A stretch of DNA of 9,710 nucleotides from an uncultured Porphyromonadaceae bacterium (GCA_947176355.1 CAMWQY010000082.1:1-9710); one strand, 5' to 3'. Positions 1-6,034 are shown, counted from the stretch's first letter. Numbers and translations are program-made. The notes: generated by a model not told the origin, from the letters alone.

Positions 1-245
1 ACGTAATCGGTAGCCGTGCTGCTCAGAAGTGTATGCTCCGCGCTCTTCTTGAGCCCGTCACCACTCTCCGCAACTATGAACTCGAAGGCAAATACTTCCA
101 GCGTCTCGCGCTCCTTGAAGAATGCAAGAATCTGCCTTGGAATGCAGTATACGACATGTTCTGCCTCAAGAATAATGTTCCGGTTGGCGAGACATACATC
201 AAAGAAATCGAAAAATACGAGGAAGACGTAACTTCTAAGCGCTAA
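1..245 (+). CDS. rhaA: L-rhamnose isomerase, 3' end only
   Basis: This is the last 80 codons of L-rhamnose isomerase, read from position 3 to a TAA stop at 243-245; the start lies left of the window. The enzyme interconverts L-rhamnose and L-rhamnulose in the cytoplasm using a divalent metal ion. The visible tail, which includes AAQKCMLRALLEPV, LRNYELEGKYFQRL and WNAVYDMFCLK, matches my recollection of the RhaA C-terminus. The metal-binding residues lie upstream and cannot be checked. The identity is strongly supported by the next two genes, rhaT and rhaD, on the same strand. The gene is separated from rhaT by 80 nt containing a long perfect hairpin. In Bacteroides the same locus is often named rhaI. 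Regulation cannot be judged because the promoter is outside the window. Confidence 0.9.
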   Translation, partial: VIGSRAAQKCMLRALLEPVTTLRNYELEGKYFQRLALLEECKNLPWNAVYDMFCLKNNVPVGETYIKEIEKYEEDVTSKR

Positions 246-261
246 TCACTTTCTAAAACAC

Positions 262-305
262 ATATATCATAGGATATGAAGGGTTCTTCATATCCTATGA
301 TATAT
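262..305 (+). repeat. Perfect 19-bp inverted repeat (hairpin) between rhaA and rhaT
   Basis: Arms at 262-280 and 287-305 are perfectly complementary over 19 bp, around a 6-nt loop GGGTTC. The hairpin is AU-rich, and no T-tract follows it on the + strand (the next bases are AAGCATTTTATATAC). It therefore does not look like a standard intrinsic terminator. It begins 17 nt after the rhaA stop and ends 20 nt before the rhaT start. A role as an mRNA processing or stability element that sets the ratio of RhaA to RhaT is an inference. Confidence 0.85.
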
Positions 306-325
306 AAGCATTTTATATACAAACA

Positions 326-1357
326 ATGATTTTTCTCGGATTATTAATCATAGCAATTGGGTCTTTCTTCCAGTCGAGTTGCTATGTGCCCATCAACAAA
401 ATCAAGAACTGGAGCTGGGAGTCATACTGGATGGTGCAAGCTATATTTGCTTTCTTGCTTCTTCCATTCCTTGGCGCCATGCTCGCGGTCCCCGAAGGGC
501 ATACTCTTTGTGAACTCCTATCATCAACTTCACCTTTCAGCCTTTGGATGACTATCCTATTTGGTATGTTATGGGGAGTAGGAGGACTGACTTTCGGACT
601 TTCAATGAGATATCTCGGAGTAGCACTCGGCCAGTCCATTGCTCTCGGCACATGCGCCGGTCTCGGCACAATCATGGGCCCTGTACTTCTTCAAATATTC
701 TTTCCGGAAAACGACCCGCTTTCTCAGCTGACATTCTCCGTCATTATTGGTGTAATCGTTACACTTATAGGTATCGCTATCATTGGGGTGGCAGGTGCGA
801 TGAAAGCTAATTCTCTTAGTGAAGAAGAAAAGAAAGCTGCTGTCAAAGACTTCAATTTCCCTAAAGGAATTTTGATTGCTCTTCTCTGTGGCTTCATGAG
901 CGGATGTTTCAACGTAGGCCTTGCCTTTGGTGCAGATATTAATTTCGGAGACCTTACTCCTGACAACTACAAGACATTGCCGGCTACATTCCTCGTTACT
1001 CTTGGTGGATTCGTGATAAATGCCGCTTATTGCTTGTATCAGAATCAGAAAAATCACACTTGGAGTGACTATTCTAAAAAAGAAGTACTTATCAACAATG
1101 TACTTTTCTGTATTCTTGCAGGTGCTTTGTGGTATAGTCAATTCTTCGGACTCTCTATAGGCAAAGGTTACCTTATTGACTCCCCGACTCTCATGACTCT
1201 TTCTTTCTGTATTTTGATGGCTCTCAATGTAGTATTCTCCAACCTTTGGGGAATAATTCTAAAGGAATGGAAGGGTTGCTCATCAAAGACAATTGGTGTG
1301 CTTGTAGTCGGAATCATTGTCCTCGTGATCTCTTGCTTTCTCCCTCAACTCATCTGA
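326..1357 (+). CDS. rhaT: L-rhamnose/proton symporter RhaT
   Basis: The gene encodes a 343-residue inner-membrane protein, close to the 344 residues of E. coli RhaT. That family imports L-rhamnose with a proton and belongs to the drug/metabolite transporter superfamily, with ten membrane helices. The protein is hydrophobic along its length. It starts with a helix that carries GLLIIAIGSFFQSSCYVPI, followed by KIKNWSWESYW, a pattern I associate with RhaT. Other helices are seen around LWGVGGLTFGLSMRYLGVALG (about residues 83-103), VIIGVIVTLIGIAIIGVAGAM (about 139-159), GILIALLCGFMSGCFNVGLAFG (about 181-202) and the C-terminal IGVLVVGIIVLVISCFLP. A charged cytoplasmic loop (SLSEEEKKAAVKDF) sits in the middle. 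The ATG at 326 gives the full family length. The gene lies between rhaA and rhaD in the same operon and has no recognisable promoter of its own. Confidence 0.93.
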   Translation: MIFLGLLIIAIGSFFQSSCYVPINKIKNWSWESYWMVQAIFAFLLLPFLGAMLAVPEGHTLCELLSSTSPFSLWMTILFGMLWGVGGLTFGLSMRYLGVALGQSIALGTCAGLGTIMGPVLLQIFFPENDPLSQLTFSVIIGVIVTLIGIAIIGVAGAMKANSLSEEEKKAAVKDFNFPKGILIALLCGFMSGCFNVGLAFGADINFGDLTPDNYKTLPATFLVTLGGFVINAAYCLYQNQKNHTWSDYSKKEVLINNVLFCILAGALWYSQFFGLSIGKGYLIDSPTLMTLSFCILMALNVVFSNLWGIILKEWKGCSSKTIGVLVVGIIVLVISCFLPQLI

Positions 1358-1395
1358 TCTATTAAATTTTTAAACTTTATAAAAAAAATCGAAAT

Positions 1396-2208
1396 ATGTC
1401 ATCAGTTTTAGATAATAATCCGGGATTAGCTCATCAGGTGAATCAAGTGGCTGAAGCAGCCGGATACCTTTGGCAAAAAGGCTGGGCAGAACGCAACGGC
1501 GGTAACATCACTGTAAATGTGACCGAACATATTACCGATGAAATCAAGGCTATGCCTGCTATCGAAGGCCCATTCCCAATCGGATTTACACTTCCTCATC
1601 TTAAAGGATGCTGGTTCTACTGCAAGGGCACTCAGATGCGCATGCGCGACCTCGCTCGCTGGCCAATGGACAATGGTTCTATCATTCGTATTTGCGACGA
1701 TTGCGCAAGCTATGAGATTGTTGCAGACAAACCTGTCAAGCCCACTTCTGAACTTCCATCACACCTTGCAGTGCATAATTACTTGATCGGTAAGGGTTCA
1801 AACTACAAGGCAAGTCTCCACACTCATCCAATTGAGCTTGTGGCAATGACTCATAACCCAGAATATCTCAAGAAAGATGTGCTCACAAAGATTCTTTGGT
1901 CGATGATTCCTGAGACTAAAGCCTTTGCACCTCGTGGACTTGGTATCGTGCCTTACATGCTTCCTTCTTCAAATGATCTCGCTGAAGCAACGATTAAGGC
2001 TATCGATGACGATTATGACGTAGTGATGTGGGAAAAGCATGGCGTATTCGCTGTCGACACCGACATAATGTCAGCTTTCGACCAGATCGACGTGCTTAAT
2101 AAGAGTGCCAATATCTTCATGTGCGCTTGCAACATGGGTTTTGTGCCAGAAGGAATGTCAGACGCTCAGATGACGGAAATCTCAACAGTATTCCATCTGC
2201 CCAAATAA
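1396..2208 (+). CDS. rhaD: Rhamnulose-1-phosphate aldolase RhaD
   Basis: This 270-residue cytoplasmic class II (zinc) aldolase splits L-rhamnulose 1-phosphate into dihydroxyacetone phosphate and L-lactaldehyde, the last step specific to rhamnose breakdown. The glycine-rich phosphate-binding segment ERNGGNIT lies at residues 32-39. The zinc ligands are H142 and H144 in LHTHP and H215 in EKHGVF. The catalytic acids are likely E119 in TSELPSH and E173 in IPETKAF. These line up with E117, H141, H143, E171 and H212 of E. coli RhaD, and the length is normal for the family (about 274). The gene starts 38 nt after rhaT in an A/T-rich gap and is followed by two hairpins, so it is the last gene of the operon. 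The required kinase (rhaB/rhaK) and an AraC-type regulator are not in the window; a kinase gene upstream of rhaA is expected. Confidence 0.95.
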   Translation: MSSVLDNNPGLAHQVNQVAEAAGYLWQKGWAERNGGNITVNVTEHITDEIKAMPAIEGPFPIGFTLPHLKGCWFYCKGTQMRMRDLARWPMDNGSIIRICDDCASYEIVADKPVKPTSELPSHLAVHNYLIGKGSNYKASLHTHPIELVAMTHNPEYLKKDVLTKILWSMIPETKAFAPRGLGIVPYMLPSSNDLAEATIKAIDDDYDVVMWEKHGVFAVDTDIMSAFDQIDVLNKSANIFMCACNMGFVPEGMSDAQMTEISTVFHLPK

Positions 2209-2230
2209 CACTAAAAATAGCATATTACGT

Positions 2231-2261
2231 AAGCCGGAAGCGAATATTTCGTTTCCGGCTT
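2231..2261 (+). terminator. Hairpin at the end of the rha operon
   Basis: A 14-bp stem (2231-2244 with 2248-2261, one G-T wobble) closes on a 3-nt TAT loop 22 nt after the rhaD stop. The arms are GC-rich at the base (AGCCGGAA / TTCCGGCT). Only a weak TTATATAT stretch follows, so it may act mainly as a 3'-end stabiliser, with the stronger terminator lying 35 nt further on. Confidence 0.75.
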
Positions 2262-2296
2262 TATATATCACTATAAAAATAGACCATAAGTTTCAC

Positions 2297-2327
2297 ACTG
2301 AAAAACTTGAATTTTTCAGTTTTTTTT
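2297..2327 (+). terminator. Intrinsic terminator upstream of the DUF1460 gene
   Basis: The stem is 9 bp, ACTGAAAAA (2297-2305) with TTTTTCAGT (2312-2320), around the loop CTTGAA. Seven further T residues follow at 2321-2327. This is a textbook intrinsic terminator for transcripts coming from rhaD, although its stem is A/T-rich. Its loop contains the -33 box of the next promoter and its T-tract lies in the promoter spacer, so it is interlocked with the promoter at 2307-2337. Confidence 0.8.
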
Positions 2328-2337
2328 CATAATTTTG
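2307..2337 (+). promoter_or_regulatory. Bacteroidota-type promoter for the DUF1460-HAD unit
   Basis: A -33 TTG lies at 2307-2309, followed by exactly 20 nt and a -7 box TAATTTTG at 2330-2337, which fits the TAnnTTTG consensus. The start codon of the downstream gene is at 2365, so the 5' leader would be about 20 nt. The same spacing is found at the three other promoters called in this window. Confidence 0.75.
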
Positions 2338-2364
2338 TATTGACATTCATAAACTACGATAAAC

Positions 2365-3246
2365 ATGAAACTTTACAGGTTTTTTATTTCAATATTCTTG
2401 CTCTCCTTTGTAACTCTTTTCGCCAATGCCTACGATAGCGTTGTGTTTCATTGTGAGCAAGACACAACCTTGATAAATTCTTTATTCAACAGTCCGGAAC
2501 TCAAAGATATGCCACAGGAAAATAGAGTGGCTTTCTTCGCTAAAAAGCTTGTGGGATCTCCATCTGCTTTACGACAACAAATCCTGGATGCAGACACATT
2601 AGTGTTTTCAATTGATGTCCATTCCTTCACCCCTCTCAGCTTAATATCGACATGCTTGGCTCTTGCTGAAGCATACGAAACTTCATCTGCACCAAACTGG
2701 CGCGATTTTGCCGTCAAATATGAAAACGTAATGTTTAAACGCGGTGAGGCTACAGACTTCGTCTCAAGATTTCTTTATCCTTCTGATTGGATATCCGACA
2801 ATATTTTCCGTGGCAACGTTACCGACGTCACTTTTAATCTCGAAGGGATTGCAGCAAGGAAAAAAGAGAAATCTATAGATTATATTTCTCATAATAAAGA
2901 CGCTTTTAAAGCTTTTGCCAAACAGGAAAACTTAGATAAGCTTAAAATGCTTGAAATGGGATTTCGCAATCATCAGATCCCTTATATTTCAAATGGTGAC
3001 TTGATGAATCCCAAGCGCTTTAAGGCGCAAGCTAAAGAAGGCGACATTTTCTTTCTTCTGACTCCCGACTTCAACCTTGACAGTCGAGAAATGGGCATTC
3101 TAACTTTTGATGGTGATAGACTTTTAATCGTGCAAATGTCTCCATCTAAAGATTCTGTAACTCTTGAGGAACTTCCTTTTGAAAACTATATCAAGAGAAA
3201 TGTCAAGCGCATTCAAGGAGCACGCATCATCCGAATAGCCAAATGA
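2365..3246 (+). CDS. Exported DUF1460 (amidase-like) protein lacking the expected catalytic residues
   Basis: This 293-residue protein has a signal peptide (residues 1-22, hydrophobic FFISIFLLSFVTLFANA, likely cut after ANA) and should act in the periplasm. The body follows the DUF1460 plan (N-acetylmuramoyl-L-alanine amidase-like, papain/NlpC-type fold): VAFFAKKLVGSPSALRQQ at 55-72 matches the family's LGTPY...TLE segment, DFVSRFLYPSDWISDN at 131-146 matches its SRLHYFSDWI.DN segment, and EGDIFFLLT at 225-233 matches its GDII..T strand. The family's nucleophile motif DCTTFVE should fall near residues 85-96, but the sequence there is HSFTPLSLIST. The histidine of the HvG motif is replaced around R241-E242 before M243-G244, and the HASS histidine by Q257. 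The only cysteines are C30 and C97. It is therefore probably a non-catalytic relative. The reading frame is intact and codon use looks normal, so it does not look like a decaying gene. The family call rests on remembered motifs. Confidence 0.75.
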   Translation: MKLYRFFISIFLLSFVTLFANAYDSVVFHCEQDTTLINSLFNSPELKDMPQENRVAFFAKKLVGSPSALRQQILDADTLVFSIDVHSFTPLSLISTCLALAEAYETSSAPNWRDFAVKYENVMFKRGEATDFVSRFLYPSDWISDNIFRGNVTDVTFNLEGIAARKKEKSIDYISHNKDAFKAFAKQENLDKLKMLEMGFRNHQIPYISNGDLMNPKRFKAQAKEGDIFFLLTPDFNLDSREMGILTFDGDRLLIVQMSPSKDSVTLEELPFENYIKRNVKRIQGARIIRIAK

Positions 3247-3872
3247 CTAAGGTTGTAGCTTTTGATCTTGATGATACGCTCATTCCTGAGGTGCTCTTCT
3301 TAAAAAGTGGTATATATCATACGGCAGCATTTATTTGTGATAAATACCCTGAATTGCCAAATCAACGTATAGTGTCAGCTATGGAGTTGGCTCTGCTCAC
3401 CCATAGAAATCATTATTCTGCCCTTGAATCCTTATTGGAAGAATTTGGACTTAGAGAGTCAGTCGATATGAAAGAGATAGTGTCGGAGTTAAGGAGTCAC
3501 ACACCGGATCCTGCAATCTATCATCTATCTCCTTCAGTGGAAAATGCTCTCACTATTCTAAAGCAAAAGGATATTAAGACTGCCTTGATTACGGATGGTC
3601 GCAGCTTAACTCAACGCAATAAGATTAAAGCAGCCGGACTTTACTCTTTTTTTGCCAACTCAGACATTTACATTTCCGAAGAAATCGGGCATGACAAATA
3701 TGACCCCGACAATTTCTTATCAGTAATGAAGAAATTTGCCGGAGCCAAAGAATTTCATTATGTCGGAGACAATCCTGCTAAAGATTTTTTACATCCATCA
3801 AAACTGGGATGGATTACTCATCAGGTGAATACATTTCCTCTTGCAGTGCATCAGGGTTTTACTATACTGTAG
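3243..3872 (+). CDS. HAD-superfamily hydrolase (phosphatase-like, subfamily IA type)
   Basis: This 209-residue cytoplasmic protein carries the HAD motifs in order. Motif I is VVAFDLDDT at 4-12, with nucleophile D8 and acid D10. Motif II is LITDGRS at 115-121, with T117. A motif III lysine is probably K152 in GHDKYDPDNF, and motif IV is HYVGDNPAKDF at 172-182, with D176 and D181 as metal ligands. The roughly 100 residues between motifs I and II form the alpha-helical cap expected of C1-capped phosphatases. All catalytic residues are present, so it should be active, but the substrate cannot be read from the sequence; nucleotides, sugar phosphates and phosphoglycolate are typical for the subfamily. 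Its ATG overlaps the stop of the preceding gene (ATGA at 3243-3246), indicating translational coupling with the exported DUF1460-like protein. Its stop lies 4 nt from the convergent queE stop. Confidence 0.88.
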   Translation: MTKVVAFDLDDTLIPEVLFLKSGIYHTAAFICDKYPELPNQRIVSAMELALLTHRNHYSALESLLEEFGLRESVDMKEIVSELRSHTPDPAIYHLSPSVENALTILKQKDIKTALITDGRSLTQRNKIKAAGLYSFFANSDIYISEEIGHDKYDPDNFLSVMKKFAGAKEFHYVGDNPAKDFLHPSKLGWITHQVNTFPLAVHQGFTIL

Positions 3873-3876
3873 TGAT

Positions 3877-4479
3877 TCAAGGTATGCCAAGATACCTATG
3901 TATCTGAAGGCTTAATGTCCATCGAGGATCCTGAAGTACTCTTCTCACTGTGCGCATAGTGTTTGACTCTCTCGTTTTCTTATCAGCTACATAGCATGGC
4001 TGAAGATACATTAGTGTCTTTTCTCTTATACAAGGAAGATCGAAATAGATATCAAGATCCTGACCTACGTCGACCACCTTAACCTCATCTGCTCGCTCAA
4101 CCTTAATTTCAGGGTTTCCTATCATATCTTCGATTCCTATTTTAGGAGAGACAGTAACCCAGTCAATTCCATCCGGAATAGTATGCGTGCCGTTGGTCTC
4201 AATCGCAATCTTTTTTCCGGTTGCTTGATGAAGAAGACGTATAAATTCAGCATCTATCCACATGGATGGTTCTCCTCCGGTGAGAACTACCCAATCTGCT
4301 TTATAAAGTTTTACCGCTTGAATGATATCAGTATCAGTCATTCCGACTCCGTCATTATGACGCGTATCACAGAATGGACACTGTAGATTACAGCCCGAAA
4401 ATCGTATGAATACAGACGGGTATCCGGTATGATGTCCTTCTCCTTGGAGAGAGTAAAATATCTCGTTGATCTTTCTCAT
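3877..4479 (-). CDS. queE: 7-carboxy-7-deazaguanine synthase QueE
   Basis: This 200-residue radical SAM enzyme converts 6-carboxy-5,6,7,8-tetrahydropterin to 7-carboxy-7-deazaguanine with loss of ammonia, the third step to preQ0. The 4Fe-4S cluster cysteines are C30, C34 and C37 in CNLQCPFCDTRH, a canonical CX3CX2C. The substrate-facing YSLQGEGHHTG segment is at residues 9-19, and the SAM-binding GGEP is at 68-71. ETNGT (94-98) and the closing WTLSLQIHRYLGIP are also typical. The ATG at 4479 was chosen over an in-frame one at 4530 because the family begins with MRKINEIFYSLQGEG and the longer form would overlap queD by 50 bases. The start lies 1 nt after the queD stop, so the two are translationally coupled. 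It is the last gene of the que operon, and no terminator is evident before the convergent HAD gene. Confidence 0.95.
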   Translation of the reverse strand: MRKINEIFYSLQGEGHHTGYPSVFIRFSGCNLQCPFCDTRHNDGVGMTDTDIIQAVKLYKADWVVLTGGEPSMWIDAEFIRLLHQATGKKIAIETNGTHTIPDGIDWVTVSPKIGIEDMIGNPEIKVERADEVKVVDVGQDLDIYFDLPCIREKTLMYLQPCYVADKKTRESNTMRTVRRVLQDPRWTLSLQIHRYLGIP

Positions 4480-4480
4480 T

Positions 4481-4813
4481 TTAATCTTCCTCGTATGCTG
4501 CCGTATTCCCTTCGGATTCCTGGACCTCACACCTATAGCATTCCGGAATGGAATCCACTATCCACCTTGCTATATTTTCTGCGGTAGGATTAAATGGCAA
4601 GACTTCATTAAGAATGGCATGGTCAAGCGTCCCGGCTACCAATTCCTTTATTTTAGTGAAATCCACTACCATCCCTGACTCATTGAGTTCTTTTGCCCTA
4701 CACTCCACCGTAATCACCCAATTATGACCATGAATGCTCGTGCACTTGCTTTTATATGGCAATGAAAGCATGTGAGCGGCGGATATCTCAAGTCTCTTCT
4801 TAACGTAATACAT
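4481..4813 (-). CDS. queD: 6-carboxy-5,6,7,8-tetrahydropterin synthase QueD
   Basis: This 110-residue protein of the 6-pyruvoyl-tetrahydropterin synthase fold converts 7,8-dihydroneopterin triphosphate into 6-carboxytetrahydropterin, the second step of queuosine precursor synthesis. Zinc ligands are H14 (SAAHML) and H28 and H30 (SIHGHNW). The catalytic cysteine is C24 (SKCTS), D64-H65 (LDHAILNE) form part of the catalytic relay, and E99 near QESEGN binds the pterin. VVDFTKIK at 49-56 and NPTAEN at 75-80 are further family signatures. The length is within the family range (about 110-120). The presence of QueC, QueE and QueF rules out the sepiapterin or folate-type role of related proteins. The start codon lies only 6 nt after a 7-bp repeat array that fills the gap from queC, so its translation initiation region is made of repeat sequence. 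Confidence 0.94.
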   Translation of the reverse strand: MYYVKKRLEISAAHMLSLPYKSKCTSIHGHNWVITVECRAKELNESGMVVDFTKIKELVAGTLDHAILNEVLPFNPTAENIARWIVDSIPECYRCEVQESEGNTAAYEED

Positions 4814-4819
4814 TACTTA

Positions 4820-4889
4820 ATCGTTAATCGTTGATCGTTAATCATTGATAGTTGGTAGTTGATAGTTAATCGTTTATAATTAATCGTTA
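4820..4889. repeat. Ten in-register 7-bp repeats between queC and queD
   Basis: On the + strand the region reads as ten consecutive heptamers without insertions or deletions: ATCGTTA, ATCGTTG, ATCGTTA, ATCATTG, ATAGTTG, GTAGTTG, ATAGTTA, ATCGTTT, ATAATTA, ATCGTTA. The consensus is ATCGTTA (TAACGAT on the coding strand). The array fills nearly all of the queC-queD gap and runs into queC, where it supplies the TAA stop (4880-4882) and most of the last two codons. Because 7 is not a multiple of 3, the TAA in the unit recurs in all three frames of the coding strand. Confidence 0.9.
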
Positions 4890-5521
4890 ACTTCAATCCC
4901 TGCTTCTCGCAGCGCCTCAATACGCTCTACGCATGTCCCGCATTTGCCACAATGCTTCTCACCCCCCTTATAGCAAGAATAGGTCAGATTGTAATCAACT
5001 CCTATTCTTTTTCCAATTCTTGCAATGTCGCTCTTAGTGATATTGGTATATGGCGCATCTATGACAATTCCGTCGTATGTACCTTGCTTGATAGCCTCAC
5101 TCATAGCAGAAATAAAACCGGGACGGCAATCCGGATATATGGCGTGATCGCCACCATGATTTGCGAGCATCACCTTCTTCAAGCCCCTGCTTTCTGCCAT
5201 GCCTGCTGCGATGGAAAGCATTATGCCATTACGAAACGGCACTACCGTAGATTTCATATTCTCATCGGCATAGTGACCTTCCGGAATATCTTCCCCTCCG
5301 ATCAGAAGAGACGACTTGAAGTATTTGCCCATAAAATCTAATGGAATCACAATATGTTCGATTCCGAGAATCTCACAATTCTTGACGGCACATTCTATCT
5401 CTCTCGCATTATGCTTGGACCCGTAATCAAATGTCACTGCGAGTGCAATCTGATCCTTTTTGTCGTGCAAAAGAGTTGTGGAGTCCATTCCTCCACTGAG
5501 TACAATAACTGAATCTTTCAT
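4880..5521 (-). CDS. queC: 7-cyano-7-deazaguanine (preQ0) synthase QueC
   Basis: This 213-residue ATP-dependent enzyme turns 7-carboxy-7-deazaguanine and ammonia into preQ0. The PP-loop ATP-binding motif SGGMDSTT is at residues 9-16. VPFRNGIMLSIAAG (94-107) and GGDHAIYPDCRPGF (123-136) are family signatures. The zinc site is formed by C183, C191, C194 and C197 in YSCYKGGEKHCGKCGTC. The ATG at 5521 was preferred to one at 5593 because MKDSVIVLSGGMDS is the usual N-terminus and the upstream ORF lies inside queF. The gene starts 1 nt after the queF stop. The protein ends ...REAGIEVND, and its last codons and stop are built from the 7-bp repeat array. I recall Bacteroides relatives ending a few residues later, so the native tail may have been replaced; the catalytic and zinc residues are unaffected. 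Confidence 0.95.
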   Translation of the reverse strand: MKDSVIVLSGGMDSTTLLHDKKDQIALAVTFDYGSKHNAREIECAVKNCEILGIEHIVIPLDFMGKYFKSSLLIGGEDIPEGHYADENMKSTVVPFRNGIMLSIAAGMAESRGLKKVMLANHGGDHAIYPDCRPGFISAMSEAIKQGTYDGIVIDAPYTNITKSDIARIGKRIGVDYNLTYSCYKGGEKHCGKCGTCVERIEALREAGIEVND

Positions 5522-5522
5522 A

Positions 5523-5987
5523 TCAGAACTCGAGTTGGGATATTCTTCTTTGTCTTGCCATCTCCTCATGCTCAGCATCTCCCCAGTTGGCAAATGGATG
5601 AATGGAAATGCCTCCTCTCGGCATAAAAAGACCTTTTACCTCAATATATCTTGGATCCATCAAATCGCGGAGGTCCTTCATGATGATGTTGACGCAGTCT
5701 TCATGAAAATCTCCATGATTACGAAAAGAAAAGAGATAAAGCTTCAGACTTTTGCTCTCTATCATTCGCGTCCTCGGAATGTATGATATTTTTATATGTC
5801 CGAAATCGGGCTGTCCTGTCTTGGGGCAGAGCGTAGTGAATTCCGGACAATCAAGTCGCACCACATATTCATTTTCAGGATGCTTGTTTTCAAAAGTCTC
5901 CAAAAGTTGTGGAGAATAATCAGTGGGATACTTAGTCCCTTGGTTGCCCAATAGGGTAACACCATCAAGTTCTTTTTCCGTTCTCAT
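5523..5987 (-). CDS. queF: NADPH-dependent preQ0 reductase QueF
   Basis: This 154-residue type I (unimodular) nitrile reductase reduces preQ0 to preQ1, the base that Tgt inserts into tRNA. It has the tunnelling fold. The nucleophile is C54 in [15 protein letters not shown], with D61 as the likely general acid. The QueF signature [15 protein letters not shown] at 77-91 binds NADPH, and H95 and E96 in DFHEDC contact the substrate. These match B. subtilis QueF C55, D62, H96 and E97. The length is close to that of the short-form enzymes (about 150-165). It is the first gene of the operon queF-queC-queD-queE. A Bacteroidota-type promoter lies about 76 nt upstream, and two dyad-symmetric elements lie in the leader. 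Having queF beside the preQ0 genes indicates that the pathway product here is queuosine rather than archaeosine or a preQ0-derived DNA modification. Confidence 0.96.
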   Translation of the reverse strand: MRTEKELDGVTLLGNQGTKYPTDYSPQLLETFENKHPENEYVVRLDCPEFTTLCPKTGQPDFGHIKISYIPRTRMIESKSLKLYLFSFRNHGDFHEDCVNIIMKDLRDLMDPRYIEVKGLFMPRGGISIHPFANWGDAEHEEMARQRRISQLEF

Positions 5988-5992
5988 ATTTT

Positions 5993-6005
5993 TTTGATCA
6001 TCAAA
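5993..6005. repeat. 13-bp dyad directly upstream of the queF start codon
   Basis: TTTGAT-C-ATCAAA is a perfect 6-1-6 dyad whose edge lies 5 nt before the queF ATG. Its position overlaps the ribosome binding zone, so it could be an operator or a small mRNA hairpin that blocks initiation. No function is known to me. Confidence 0.6.
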
Positions 6006-6016
6006 GGTGATTCAAT

Positions 6017-6034
6017 TTCCGGATATTTCCGGAA
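6017..6034. repeat. Inverted repeat in the queF leader
   Basis: TTCCGGA and TCCGGAA form perfect 7-bp arms around a 4-nt spacer TATT, and each arm contains the self-complementary hexamer TCCGGA. It lies about 30 nt after the predicted queF -7 box and about 30 nt before the start codon, in the expected 5' leader. It could form an RNA hairpin or bind a dimeric regulator. Confidence 0.65.

Noticed and set aside
602..1141. 179-codon open frame on the minus strand
   Set aside because: It lies wholly antisense to rhaT, has no domain or promoter, and is explained by the composition of the real gene.
4480..4530. Longer N-terminus for QueE starting at 4530
   Set aside because: The extra 17 residues are encoded inside queD and do not resemble the QueE N-terminus; the ATG at 4479 gives the expected start 1 nt after the queD stop.
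4820..4889. CRISPR array
   Set aside because: The units are 7 bp with no spacers, and no cas genes are present, so it is a simple tandem array.
5522..5593. Longer N-terminus for QueC starting at 5593
   Set aside because: The extra 24 residues lie inside queF in another frame; MKDSVIVLSGGMDS at 5521 is the family-type start.
3877..5987. A 7-deazaguanine DNA modification (dpd-type) or other novel que-linked system
   Set aside because: No dpd, Tgt-like or DNA-processing gene is in the window, and the presence of QueF points to ordinary queuosine synthesis.
5993..6005. FNR/CRP-type binding site (TTTGAT-C-ATCAAA)
   Set aside because: The half-sites resemble FNR half-sites, but they are separated by 1 bp instead of the required 4 bp.
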